Source of the DNA: Bacteroidaceae bacterium | GTDB taxonomy: Bacteria > Bacteroidota > Bacteroidia > Bacteroidales > Bacteroidaceae | Direction of reading: 5' to 3' | NCBI GenBank assembly: GCA_016291905.1 | Contig: JAEEZS010000063.1 | Span: 1-64,000 of the forward strand | DNA length: 64,000 nucleotides | Part shown: positions 7,731-16,107 of the stretch, piece by piece | How the letters are laid out: each line of letters opens with the position of its first letter | Numbering within the stretch: the first letter of the stretch is position 1 | Notes under the pieces: generated by a model | What the model was told of the DNA's origin: nothing | What the model saw: only the letters and a program-made list of their open reading frames with translations | Database searches by the model: none | Position numbers and translations under genes: made by a program

Positions 7731-9389
7731 TTACTGGACTTGTTCCTTCAATGGACGTTGGGCTATGCCTATCACTTGCAGGCGGTCAACATGCTTCAGC
7801 AGACGGGGCAGGAAGTCGTCCCATTGCTGCTGGTTGCCCGGCGTCCAAGCCTTTTCGGCAAGTGCCAAGGCGCGCGGAAACACCATGTATTGCATTTGTG
7901 CCTCAGTGGGGATTCGCTCGCCCCAGATGTTTCCCTGCATGCCTTTAATCAGCTGCAGCTGCTTCTCCGTCAGATCGGTGGGGACGATGTCGCCCGTGTA
8001 GAGGGCTTTCAGGGTGTTGTTATCCTGGTCGTAGTCGAAGTAGCAGAAGGTGGTGGGGCAGAGGATGACCTCGTTGCCGCCGTTAGTAGAGCGCTGTACG
8101 ACGTCGGTATGGTCGCCACGCCACCAGTTGATGGTTGCCGACTTGCTAACACCACCCTCCAGGATTTCGTCCCAGCCGATGAGCTTCTTGCCATTCTCAT
8201 TGAAGTACTTCTCCATGGTGCAGGTGAACCACGACTGTAGTTCTGCCTCGTCCTTCAGCTCGAGGTCTTTGATGCGTTGCTGACAACGGGGACACGTCTT
8301 CCATGCCGAGCGATTCACCTCGTCGCCGCCAATCTCCACATATTCGTAGGGGAAGAGGTCGAAAATCTCCTTATAGACGTTGCGGCAGAACTCCAGCGAG
8401 GTCTCCTTACCCACGCAGATGGGGTCGCGTCCGTCGTCGTTGCACGAGAGCCAAGGGTAGCATTGTGTCTCGGCGTAGCTATGGCCCGGCACATCGAATT
8501 CAGGCACAATGTCAATGCCCCTCACGGCAGCGTAGGAGACCAGTTCCCTTACCTCGTCCTGGGTGTAGTAGCCGCCGTATTCCAGCACTCCATCATGCAG
8601 GCGGGTGCGGTCACCTGATAGGGGAACAGCCATGCGGGGGTTGCCGGTTTCCTCCGCGAGTTTGTTGCAGCGCACGTCCCAGTACTCCTTTTCGGGGTCG
8701 CGCCACGCGCCCTTGTCGGTCAGTAACGGGTACTGCTTGATCTCCAGACGCCATGCTTGCGAGTCGATGAGGTGCCAGTGGAATTTGCTGAACTTGTACA
8801 GCGCCATCGCATCCAGCAGGCGCTTCGTCTCCTCGATGGTAAAGAAGTGGCGTACGGGGTCGAGCATGATGCCGCGCCATTCGAAGTTGGGTGCATCCTC
8901 AATCTCCACAGCCGGAATCCTCCATGTGACGTAGGGCTGCAGGGTAGAGGCTTCCACCTGATAGGGCAGCAGTTGGCGCAAGGTGGCAATGCCGTGTACG
9001 ATACCTCTATAGGCAGCGGCTTCTATGACCACACCATCGGCTGTGGCGGTTAGCTTGTAGCCTTCGGCACCAGCCTCGCAGCGGGGGTTGAGGCTGAGCA
9101 CGATGTCGGCCTTCTTGCCCTTGCGAAGGGGCAGGTCGTAGCCAGTAGCAGGGCGCAACTTTTCCCTGAGGTACTCAGCCGCAGGCAACAGGCTCTTGTG
9201 GGTGTAGGCTATGGTGGCATTGGGGGAGAGGACAAATGAGCCCTCCATCTCCACTGCACGGGTAGGCAGGGGAATAATGTTTATTTCTGCCAAGGCAGAC
9301 ATCGGCAGCAGCATGAACAGCAAGGTGAGTGCGCTAATCATTTTTATACCGCTGGTGATGTTAAGGAATCTGGGTTTCATTGTTTTCAT
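7731..9389 (-). CDS. Beta-N-acetylhexosaminidase (GH20)
   Basis: 552 residues, secreted (signal peptide from about residue 16, cleaved after MSALA). A GH20b-type N-terminal domain is followed by the catalytic barrel. Conserved blocks visible are RGIMLDPVRHFFTIEETKRLLDAMALYK, WHLIDSQAWRLEI and the catalytic pair Asp356-Glu357 in EIGGDEVNRSAWKTC. GH20 enzymes remove terminal GlcNAc or GalNAc by substrate-assisted catalysis, an activity used on mucin and host N-glycans. It is probably transcribed alone, with a terminator downstream. It fits with the GH95, GH110 and M60 genes elsewhere in the window. Confidence 0.93.
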   Translation of the reverse strand: MKTMKPRFLNITSGIKMISALTLLFMLLPMSALAEINIIPLPTRAVEMEGSFVLSPNATIAYTHKSLLPAAEYLREKLRPATGYDLPLRKGKKADIVLSLNPRCEAGAEGYKLTATADGVVIEAAAYRGIVHGIATLRQLLPYQVEASTLQPYVTWRIPAVEIEDAPNFEWRGIMLDPVRHFFTIEETKRLLDAMALYKFSKFHWHLIDSQAWRLEIKQYPLLTDKGAWRDPEKEYWDVRCNKLAEETGNPRMAVPLSGDRTRLHDGVLEYGGYYTQDEVRELVSYAAVRGIDIVPEFDVPGHSYAETQCYPWLSCNDDGRDPICVGKETSLEFCRNVYKEIFDLFPYEYVEIGGDEVNRSAWKTCPRCQQRIKDLELKDEAELQSWFTCTMEKYFNENGKKLIGWDEILEGGVSKSATINWWRGDHTDVVQRSTNGGNEVILCPTTFCYFDYDQDNNTLKALYTGDIVPTDLTEKQLQLIKGMQGNIWGERIPTEAQMQYMVFPRALALAEKAWTPGNQQQWDDFLPRLLKHVDRLQVIGIAQRPLKEQVQ

Positions 9390-9429
9390 GGGTATGGTTG
9401 ACTTAACTGAAGTTCAATAATACTGTCTA

Positions 9430-9459
9430 AAAAGCGCAGCCTAGACAGGCTGCGCTTTT
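9430..9459 (-). terminator. Terminator of the TonB receptor/BACON unit
   Basis: Perfect 13-bp stem AAAAGCGCAGCCT/AGGCTGCGCTTTT with a 4-nt loop, 40 bp downstream of the BACON gene stop. The stem itself ends in TTTT on the minus strand. Confidence 0.85.
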
Positions 9460-9498
9460 GCTTGATAGTCAGGGATAATTCCCTGCGAGGGGAGAGAA

Positions 9499-11076
9499 TT
9501 ATTCGGCTGCTTTGTGTGAGAAATAGTAGCCGACACCTTCGGTGAGGCCCTTGTAGGAAGTCTTGTAGGCAACAATGGTAAGTTCATCGCCTTCCTTCAC
9601 TCCAAGAGGACCAAACTCACCCTTCTTGCCGCCCCAACCGACATAGACACCGTAGATATATACAGAGCCGGTTTCGTCAGTAAGGTCGAAATTGCCGTAC
9701 TTTTCAAGATCCCACTTTGTGTTGTCTTCTGTAGGCTGAGTGACCGTGCCAGTCAGCATATAGAAGGCTTCCGTGTTATCGGGAAGATTGCGGAAATCAG
9801 CCACAGAGATGGGAGAAACTGCATACTTAAGTTCTTCGAATGTGCCGCTGACCATCTGAGGGCTATCCTTGTAAGCACCACGTTGACCTACAACCGTGAC
9901 AATATCACCCACCTTGGCACCAGCTTCAATGAAGCCTTCAGCACGATAAACGAGGGTCTTGTCCGAGAAATCCTGAATATAGAAGCTCTTACCTTGCTTG
10001 TCGCTGGCATAGAGATCGGTGATGATACCTGTGAGGCGATACTGAACGGTGCCGACCTCGGCAGCGAGGAAGTCGGCCACAGTCACTTCGAGGATGGCAC
10101 CCTTTTGAGCGAGGGTGGTCTGGGCGCTGTAGCTCTTCTTACCATCGGTGGTGTTGAACGTGAGGGTAGTACCACGGTCGCCGCCCTGGTTGGCAGCAGC
10201 CTTGAAGATAACCGTAGCTGCCGAAGCGCTGCTTTCGATGGAGGCGATGGAAAGCCATTCTTTGGCATCGTCGGGGATAGAAACGGTCACGCCGTTACCT
10301 TTGCAGGTGAGCTCGACAGCGAACTCGCCGCCTTCGATAGGCAGGATGGCATCCTCAGGAGTGACGCTGGCCACCTTGATGAGGGATTTGCTGACCTTGA
10401 CAACGCTGGCGTCAACGAGCTCGACGGTGCCGTTGTAGGTGGTCTTCGGACCTTCGACGGTAACCTCGTCGCCGACCTCAATGCCGAAGCTGGCCCAATT
10501 GTACTTGCCCGTAGCATCAACCGTACCGTAGATGTAGATTTCGCCCGTAGCATCCTGGAGGTACCAGTTGCCATAGTTGGTGTTGGCGATACGGGTGCAG
10601 ACACCGGTGACACGATAAGTCTTGCTGTCGGGGCCGGCGATAACCTCGGCGCAGGTAGCGGGTGAAACACCGGCTACGCCCTGGATGACGTTGATGTACT
10701 GGGTAGCACCGGCACAAACGATGTGGAGTTCGGTGTTGCGTCCGTCAAGGGTCTCAGGAGCGGTGAAGATGATAGTTGTCTCGCCAGCACCACCAGAGGT
10801 CTTATCGGCATTCAGCCATGTGGGAAGCGGCTGCTTGACGTAGATGTCCTTGCCGTCGGCGTCTTTCTCGCCCGTCTTAACAGAGAAGAGTTTCTCGAAC
10901 TCCCAAGCCTCGGCAGCCTTGACGACCAGTTCGGCTTTGCCACCGCTCATAGGCAGGGAAATGTAGGAAGTGGAAACCTGAATTTCATCAAGCTGAGTAG
11001 GAATGTTCTCCTCCTGGCAGCTGGTGGCAAACAGCAGCAGCGATGCAATGGCTGCAATAGAATATCTGAGTTTCAT
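9499..11076 (-). CDS. BACON and OB-fold repeat lipoprotein
   Basis: 525 residues. MKLRYSIAAIASLLLFATSC is a lipoprotein signal with Cys20. The mature protein alternates BACON-like immunoglobulin domains (about 35-125 and 235-330) with OB-fold-like segments (about 140-225, 335-420 and 425-520). The OB segments share the pattern Y-R/M-LTG-x-V/I ... YLQD/IYIYG, as in DUF5689/YhcR-type OB domains. BACON domains of Bacteroidota are thought to bind carbohydrate or mucin. The gene follows the TonB-dependent receptor by 23 bp and shares its terminator, so it is probably the surface partner of that receptor. No enzymatic motif was found. Confidence 0.8.
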   Translation of the reverse strand: MKLRYSIAAIASLLLFATSCQEENIPTQLDEIQVSTSYISLPMSGGKAELVVKAAEAWEFEKLFSVKTGEKDADGKDIYVKQPLPTWLNADKTSGGAGETTIIFTAPETLDGRNTELHIVCAGATQYINVIQGVAGVSPATCAEVIAGPDSKTYRVTGVCTRIANTNYGNWYLQDATGEIYIYGTVDATGKYNWASFGIEVGDEVTVEGPKTTYNGTVELVDASVVKVSKSLIKVASVTPEDAILPIEGGEFAVELTCKGNGVTVSIPDDAKEWLSIASIESSASAATVIFKAAANQGGDRGTTLTFNTTDGKKSYSAQTTLAQKGAILEVTVADFLAAEVGTVQYRLTGIITDLYASDKQGKSFYIQDFSDKTLVYRAEGFIEAGAKVGDIVTVVGQRGAYKDSPQMVSGTFEELKYAVSPISVADFRNLPDNTEAFYMLTGTVTQPTEDNTKWDLEKYGNFDLTDETGSVYIYGVYVGWGGKKGEFGPLGVKEGDELTIVAYKTSYKGLTEGVGYYFSHKAAE

Positions 11077-11099
11077 AGTCTGTTTCTACTTTTTATGAA

Positions 11100-14000
11100 T
11101 TAATTAAAGATGTACTTAAGACCGACGGAGGCATACCAGCACTGGCCAAGAGCGTGGTTGGGGACGAAGGTCTGGGTGTCGCCGCTGATGGCAGCAGGCG
11201 TAGAGAATACGGCATAGCCGTCCTTGTCAACACCTTCGTACTTGAGGATGCGGGCATCGCTGCCGATGGCAGGATTGAGGTACTTGCTGACACCCCAGCT
11301 GGAGTTGAAGAGGTTAGCGATGTTCTTGATGTCGCATGAGAGCTGGAGGATGTTGGTGTTCTTACCCACGCGAGCCTTGAAGTCGTGCTTGTAGCTGACG
11401 TCGAAGCGGTGTACCCACGGGCTGTAGACGGTGTAACCTTCGGCATACTCGCCCTGATGCTTGCTGAGGTAGCTGTCGTTGTGAACGAAAGCCATGAAGC
11501 GCTGAGCATCGTCGTCGGAGACGAAGCGGAAGTCGCCATTGTCGACCTGACGCTGGGTGGGGATGAAGATGGCATCGTAGTTGTAGCCGTCGCCGTTCAT
11601 GTCGTTGGTGGTCATGTAGGAGTAGTTGTAGCCGCCACGCCATGCCTCGTAGATGAGGCTGTAGTGGTTGCCGCTCTTGTCGTGGTGGGTAGCGCTGGCT
11701 ACGGCACGGTCAGGAGTGACATACTGTGAGTTGTGGAGACGGATGTTGTTGGGGCCTTCGTAAGTAGGAACATAAGTGAAGGCACTCTCAGCAGCCGAAC
11801 CGGGCATGCCGGTAATCTCCTTGGAGACGGTGTGGGTATAGGCAGCCATCAAGCTGAGGCTCTCGATGGGACGAGCATTGATCTGCACATTGGCACTCCA
11901 GCCGTAGCCCTGGTCGGTGTTCTCAAGGACGAAGGCCTTGGTGGTGGTGCGGAAGTCAGCGGGATAGAGAGGACGGTTGTCAGCACCGTTCAGACGGGCG
12001 AAACCAGCCACGGGCTTCACGCTCCAGTCGGAGATGCAGACAGCGTTGATAGTCTTGTTGAAGATACCTTCAGCCGATACGCTGAGGGGGAAGTCAGTCG
12101 GGAACGAGTAGTCGAAGGCAAGAGAGGTCTTCCATACCTGCGGCATTTTGAAGTTGGGGTCAACAGCCGAGATGGAAGAGGGCTTCGCACCGTCCTCAGG
12201 AGTGATGGTTGAGGGATAACCCATGCTCGTGAGTTTGTTGTAAAGGGCATCCACAGTAGCTTTGCCATTCTCTGTCACAAGACCGCCGGCAAACTGGTTC
12301 ATATCCATATAGCGATTACCCTTTGAATCGCTCGTGTAAGCACCTGTGTAACCTTTAATAACCTCTTCATTCTTTGCACCATCAAAGACCTTAGTTTTAG
12401 CATTGAGCTGTGCCTGATACTGCACCATACCGCCGTTGGTAGGCATGTTGGTGAAGAATACGAGGGGCAGACGGCCCAGGAAGAGGCCGGAACCACCGCG
12501 AACCACGAAGCTCTTGTCGCCAACCACGTCCCAAGTGAAGCCGAGACGCGGAGAAACGTTGACGTTCGAGTTAGGCCAGCGGCCGGTATCGATACGACGG
12601 AGGTTGTTGTCGCGGTCGTAATACTCAAGGTCATAGATGGCCTTGTTGGTCATCAGGTCGCCATTGTCGAAGAACAGTCCGTCGAGACGCAGGCCGGCGG
12701 TGAGCTTGAACTGGCGCGTCACGTCCCAGTCGTCCTGCACATAGAGGCCAGCCTTGTGGAACTGCACACGGGCAGCAGGGGTTTTTTCGCCGTTGTAGCC
12801 GTAGGTGAGGCAGACAATTTCAGGCGCTTGGGTGAAAAGCTGGTCAACGGTCATGCCGTCTTCCCAGTTGTAGCGGTAGTAACCTGTACCGTTACGCATG
12901 TACTGGTTGTCAGCCATCTGATACTCGTAGCTCACGCCAGCCATGATCTTGTGACTGCCCATGTTGTACGTGATGTCGTCGCGGATGTTGCCGACGGTGT
13001 TGTGGACAGCGTTGTTCCAGGTGAAGAGCTCGTAGCCGAGGGCAATGTAGTTGTTGCCATCCTTCGTGATGTCGATGAAGGGGAATTCGTCGGAGGTGGA
13101 GCCACGGACGTCGTCCAGCTTCGAATAGGTAGCCAGGAACTGGTTGGAGAGCTTCTCAGTGATGCGGCTGTTAAGGTCGAGGGAGACTGAGTGAACGAGG
13201 TTGTTCATGGAGTACATCGAGTTGGCATACGACATGGAGTACTGCGATGTACGGGCGCCTGACATACGAGTACCGCCGTCCATGGAGCTGGCGTTGGGCG
13301 CGTTCCAAGCCTTATTCAGCGTGTAGTTGTAGCGGAGGGCGAGGTGGTGCTTGTCGGTGATGTTCCAGTCCAAGCGAGCCAGCGCCTTCATGTTGCTTTC
13401 GTCAGCGGGGAAATCGGTGTAGGAGCCCGTCTGATAGCCATACTTGCTGGCCATGTATTCCGAGACGGCCTTCAGGTCGGCATTCTTGGTGCGTGAGATG
13501 TAGTCGTTGGGCACAGCCACGCCATTGTCAGAGCCTCTCCAACGGTTGGCGATGGTGGGAATCTTCGAGTATTCAAAGTTGCCGAAGAAGAACAGCTTGT
13601 TCTTGATGATGGGGGCACCGAGGGTCACGCCGTAGGTGGTGCTGCGGTCAACGGCACGTGCACCGGTAATCTGGTCGCCGTCAACGGCATCGCCGCGCAT
13701 GTTCTCGTTGCGGTGATAGACGTAGGCCGTTCCCTTCACGGTGTTCGTACCCGACTTGGTGATGGCGTTCACGCCACCACCGATGAAGTTGGTCTGACGG
13801 ACGTCGTACGGGCTGATGACGACTTGCAGTTCCTCGATGGCATCGATGGAGATAGGACTGCCGCCACCGGGGAGCTTGTCGCTCAGGCCGAAGTTGTTGT
13901 TAAAGTTAGCACCGTCGACGGTGAAGTTGGCGTTACGGCCGTCGGTGCCGGCGAAGCTCATGCCATTGCCGCCGTAAGGCGAGAGGCGCGTCACGTCGGT

Positions 14001-14462
14001 GATGTTACGGCTCACCGTAGGCAGCGCAGCAATCTGCTGGTTGTTGATGTTCGTCACAGCACCCGTCTTGGCTGTGTTGAACTTGGTGGCCGTAGCCGAG
14101 ATAACGACTTCGTCAAGCAGCTCGGCTGTCTCTTTCATCTTGTGGTTAAGCACGTAGGTCTCACCGAGAACGAGCGTGACATCCTGATAGCTGGCTGTCT
14201 GATAGCCAACGTAGGAGATGGTCACCCTGTAAGGACCGCCGGCGCGCATACCCTGAATGGAGTAGCGACCGTCGATGTTAGTGATGGCACCGTACTGCGT
14301 ACCGGAGGGCGTGTGAACGGCCAGAATGGTAGCACCGATAACGGCTTCATCGGAACTGTCGACAACCTTACCGGCCAGAGCCGATGTGGTAATCTGAGCA
14401 CTTGCGGCTGCGGAGATAAACATCAGTGCAGCTGCCAAAAAGAAACGCAGTTTTTTGAACAT
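11100..14462 (-). CDS. TonB-dependent receptor with carboxypeptidase-like N-terminal domain (Oar-like)
   Basis: 1120 residues. A signal peptide (MFKKLRFFLAAALMFISAAASA) precedes a CarboxypepD_reg domain (about 25-110, including GKVVDSSDEAVIGATI), a plug domain (about 120-260, with VSRNITDVTRLSPYGGNGMSFAGTDGR) and an outer-membrane beta-barrel ending in YASVGLKYIFN, with the terminal aromatic residue used for barrel assembly. Sequence style resembles Oar/OmpA-like receptors more than SusC, and no SusD gene accompanies it. The start is the ATG that gives the signal peptide; 17 upstream in-frame residues are ignored. Substrate is unknown; the partner is the BACON lipoprotein downstream. Confidence 0.88.
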   Translation of the reverse strand: MFKKLRFFLAAALMFISAAASAQITTSALAGKVVDSSDEAVIGATILAVHTPSGTQYGAITNIDGRYSIQGMRAGGPYRVTISYVGYQTASYQDVTLVLGETYVLNHKMKETAELLDEVVISATATKFNTAKTGAVTNINNQQIAALPTVSRNITDVTRLSPYGGNGMSFAGTDGRNANFTVDGANFNNNFGLSDKLPGGGSPISIDAIEELQVVISPYDVRQTNFIGGGVNAITKSGTNTVKGTAYVYHRNENMRGDAVDGDQITGARAVDRSTTYGVTLGAPIIKNKLFFFGNFEYSKIPTIANRWRGSDNGVAVPNDYISRTKNADLKAVSEYMASKYGYQTGSYTDFPADESNMKALARLDWNITDKHHLALRYNYTLNKAWNAPNASSMDGGTRMSGARTSQYSMSYANSMYSMNNLVHSVSLDLNSRITEKLSNQFLATYSKLDDVRGSTSDEFPFIDITKDGNNYIALGYELFTWNNAVHNTVGNIRDDITYNMGSHKIMAGVSYEYQMADNQYMRNGTGYYRYNWEDGMTVDQLFTQAPEIVCLTYGYNGEKTPAARVQFHKAGLYVQDDWDVTRQFKLTAGLRLDGLFFDNGDLMTNKAIYDLEYYDRDNNLRRIDTGRWPNSNVNVSPRLGFTWDVVGDKSFVVRGGSGLFLGRLPLVFFTNMPTNGGMVQYQAQLNAKTKVFDGAKNEEVIKGYTGAYTSDSKGNRYMDMNQFAGGLVTENGKATVDALYNKLTSMGYPSTITPEDGAKPSSISAVDPNFKMPQVWKTSLAFDYSFPTDFPLSVSAEGIFNKTINAVCISDWSVKPVAGFARLNGADNRPLYPADFRTTTKAFVLENTDQGYGWSANVQINARPIESLSLMAAYTHTVSKEITGMPGSAAESAFTYVPTYEGPNNIRLHNSQYVTPDRAVASATHHDKSGNHYSLIYEAWRGGYNYSYMTTNDMNGDGYNYDAIFIPTQRQVDNGDFRFVSDDDAQRFMAFVHNDSYLSKHQGEYAEGYTVYSPWVHRFDVSYKHDFKARVGKNTNILQLSCDIKNIANLFNSSWGVSKYLNPAIGSDARILKYEGVDKDGYAVFSTPAAISGDTQTFVPNHALGQCWYASVGLKYIFN

Positions 14463-14521
14463 AATAATTTGATTAATAAAATAATTATAAACTCTCTTCG
14501 TATTAAGCATCATTTTACGCC

Positions 14522-14529
14522 GCGAAGAT
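14522..14529 (-). promoter_or_regulatory. Probable promoter for the TonB receptor unit
   Basis: Minus-strand TATCTTCG, one mismatch from TAnnTTTG, about 60 bp upstream of the start codon and preceded by a TTTTTGTTGG element. Confidence 0.45.
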
Positions 14530-14588
14530 ACAACTTTTTTCCCAACAAAAAGAAGAAAAAATAAAAAAAATGAAGGGGGAAAATAAAA

Positions 14589-14618
14589 TAAGGTGACGAA
14601 CGTCGGCTCATCACCTTA
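14589..14618 (-). terminator. Terminator after the SGNH esterase gene
   Basis: Inverted repeat TAAGGTGA/TCACCTTA with a 14-nt loop, followed on the minus strand by a TTTTATTTT-rich stretch. Confidence 0.55.
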
Positions 14619-14674
14619 ATGGCTTAACAATTAGATTTTTATTTGGTATATGTCTCCTTTTGAACGCCTTATCA

Positions 14675-16042
14675 CTAACGGGAACGAGAGGAACGGCCGG
14701 CAGACTTTACCTTCACACCGTCGGCTTTGATGAGTTCCAGAAGGCTCTCCGTCCAGATTTCGGCCAGGCGGACGGCTCCGGTGTAGTTGGGATGGAGGTA
14801 AAAGGTGCCTGAATTGCCGTTCTCGGCAGTAAATAGGCTGCGGTTGTTCTCGAAACATTCCCAGACGCTACGGTCGCCGGCATAGACTTGGTCGTACTCA
14901 GCCACTAGGTCGTCGATGATAGGGTAGTACGAACGGAGGCGAGTCATACCCTCCTCAAGATAGCGCGAGCCGTTGTGGGTGTTGGGGCTGTACCAGAGGG
15001 GGTAGTTGACGAGAATCTTGCAGCTGGGGAAGCGGCGGATGAGCTCGTCGATGATTTTCTTCATGTTCGTGCGGTAGGATTCGGTGCTGACGGGGGCTCC
15101 CTCGGTGCCGATGATGGCGCTGTCGTTGGTGCCGAGCATAATGGAGAAATATAGCAGGCCACCGTTATTGCGGAGGAAGGTGTTGGCTGCCTTCGTGACG
15201 AGGATGAAGTCGTTTCGTCCGGGCAGGTAGCCGAAGGTGGTGATACCTGAGTGCCCGCCGTTGAAGACGTGGGTGTCCACGCCCGTGGCATCGTTCACCA
15301 TTTGGCGGCAGAGGATGGGCGGAGCTTGCGTGGAGGGGTCACTGAGTGTGGCACCATAGGTAATGCTGTTGCCGATGAAGACGAGGTTGATGTTCGCCTT
15401 CGGGTCGGTGGGAGTGGTGTCCTCCTCCACGTCGGTCTCGATGGCCTCATAGACCTGGAAACGCCCAAGGGAGAGCAGCAGGCCCGTGTGGTCTGTGCGG
15501 TCGCAAGTGCGACCCGCAAGGGTGCGCTTTACGACGAATTTCACGTCGGTATATCCCGTACCAAGGTCAATGTGGGGCGAGGTATAACGTTCTGGGCGTA
15601 GGGTGGTGAAGTCAGCATCCATGTCCTGTAGCGTCTGGATGTGCTTCCACTCTCCGCCCAGTTGGTTGGTGGCGAGGATTTCCACTTCGGTGGGAGTGTC
15701 GTAGGTCGATTGCCAGTTCGAGCCTATCATGGTGAAGATGATGTGCTGCTGGGCTTTGTTGAAGTGCACTTGCAGGTAAGGGTCGGTACCGGCGGGGATG
15801 ACGTTCGGCCCGCTCCAGGCGGTGTGGAAGATGTACTGGTCCGTACCCACGCCGTCGCTCTCGGGGCGTAGCAGGTTATCCACACCGAACTGACTGCTTT
15901 GCGCCGTGGTGGCGGTTATCTGTGTGGGGCTGGTCAGCAGGGCATTGCCTGTCGTCCAAACCTTTTTTGCCGCTACGCTGTCCGTAGCGAGCAGGCTTGC
16001 TACAAAGGCAAGCAGCAGGGGAAAGAGGTGATGTTTCATCAT
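14675..16042 (-). CDS. Secreted SGNH/GDSL hydrolase with N-terminal discoidin-like domain
   Basis: 455 residues. A signal peptide (MMKHHLFPLLLAFVASLLATDSVA) is followed by an F5/8 type C-like carbohydrate-binding domain (about 40-190) and an SGNH hydrolase domain (about 210-440). The catalytic blocks are FIGNSITYG (Ser nucleophile), the Gly in FNGGHSG, Asn in LGTNDS and the His of LHPNYTGA. Such enzymes in Bacteroidota deacetylate glycans, including sialic acids and plant polysaccharides. The start is chosen for the signal peptide; an alternative ATG lies one codon downstream. The promoter TACCTTCG is about 35 bp upstream. It follows pyrG in the same direction but looks independently promoted. 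Confidence 0.82.
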   Translation of the reverse strand: MMKHHLFPLLLAFVASLLATDSVAAKKVWTTGNALLTSPTQITATTAQSSQFGVDNLLRPESDGVGTDQYIFHTAWSGPNVIPAGTDPYLQVHFNKAQQHIIFTMIGSNWQSTYDTPTEVEILATNQLGGEWKHIQTLQDMDADFTTLRPERYTSPHIDLGTGYTDVKFVVKRTLAGRTCDRTDHTGLLLSLGRFQVYEAIETDVEEDTTPTDPKANINLVFIGNSITYGATLSDPSTQAPPILCRQMVNDATGVDTHVFNGGHSGITTFGYLPGRNDFILVTKAANTFLRNNGGLLYFSIMLGTNDSAIIGTEGAPVSTESYRTNMKKIIDELIRRFPSCKILVNYPLWYSPNTHNGSRYLEEGMTRLRSYYPIIDDLVAEYDQVYAGDRSVWECFENNRSLFTAENGNSGTFYLHPNYTGAVRLAEIWTESLLELIKADGVKVKSAGRSSRSR

Positions 16043-16074
16043 GATAAAGTAGAATAATGCTGTCGTATCGGTGG

Positions 16075-16082
16075 CGAAGGTA
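16075..16082 (-). promoter_or_regulatory. Promoter -7 element for the SGNH hydrolase gene
   Basis: Minus-strand TACCTTCG, one mismatch from TAnnTTTG, 33 bp before the ATG. Confidence 0.45.
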
Positions 16083-16107
16083 CGGCTTATTCTGCTTATC
16101 TCCAAAT

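Noticed and set aside
7731-16042. A polysaccharide utilisation locus
   Set aside because: There is a TonB receptor and glycosidases, but no SusD and no hybrid sensor or ECF regulator; GH20 and the SGNH esterase appear separately promoted.
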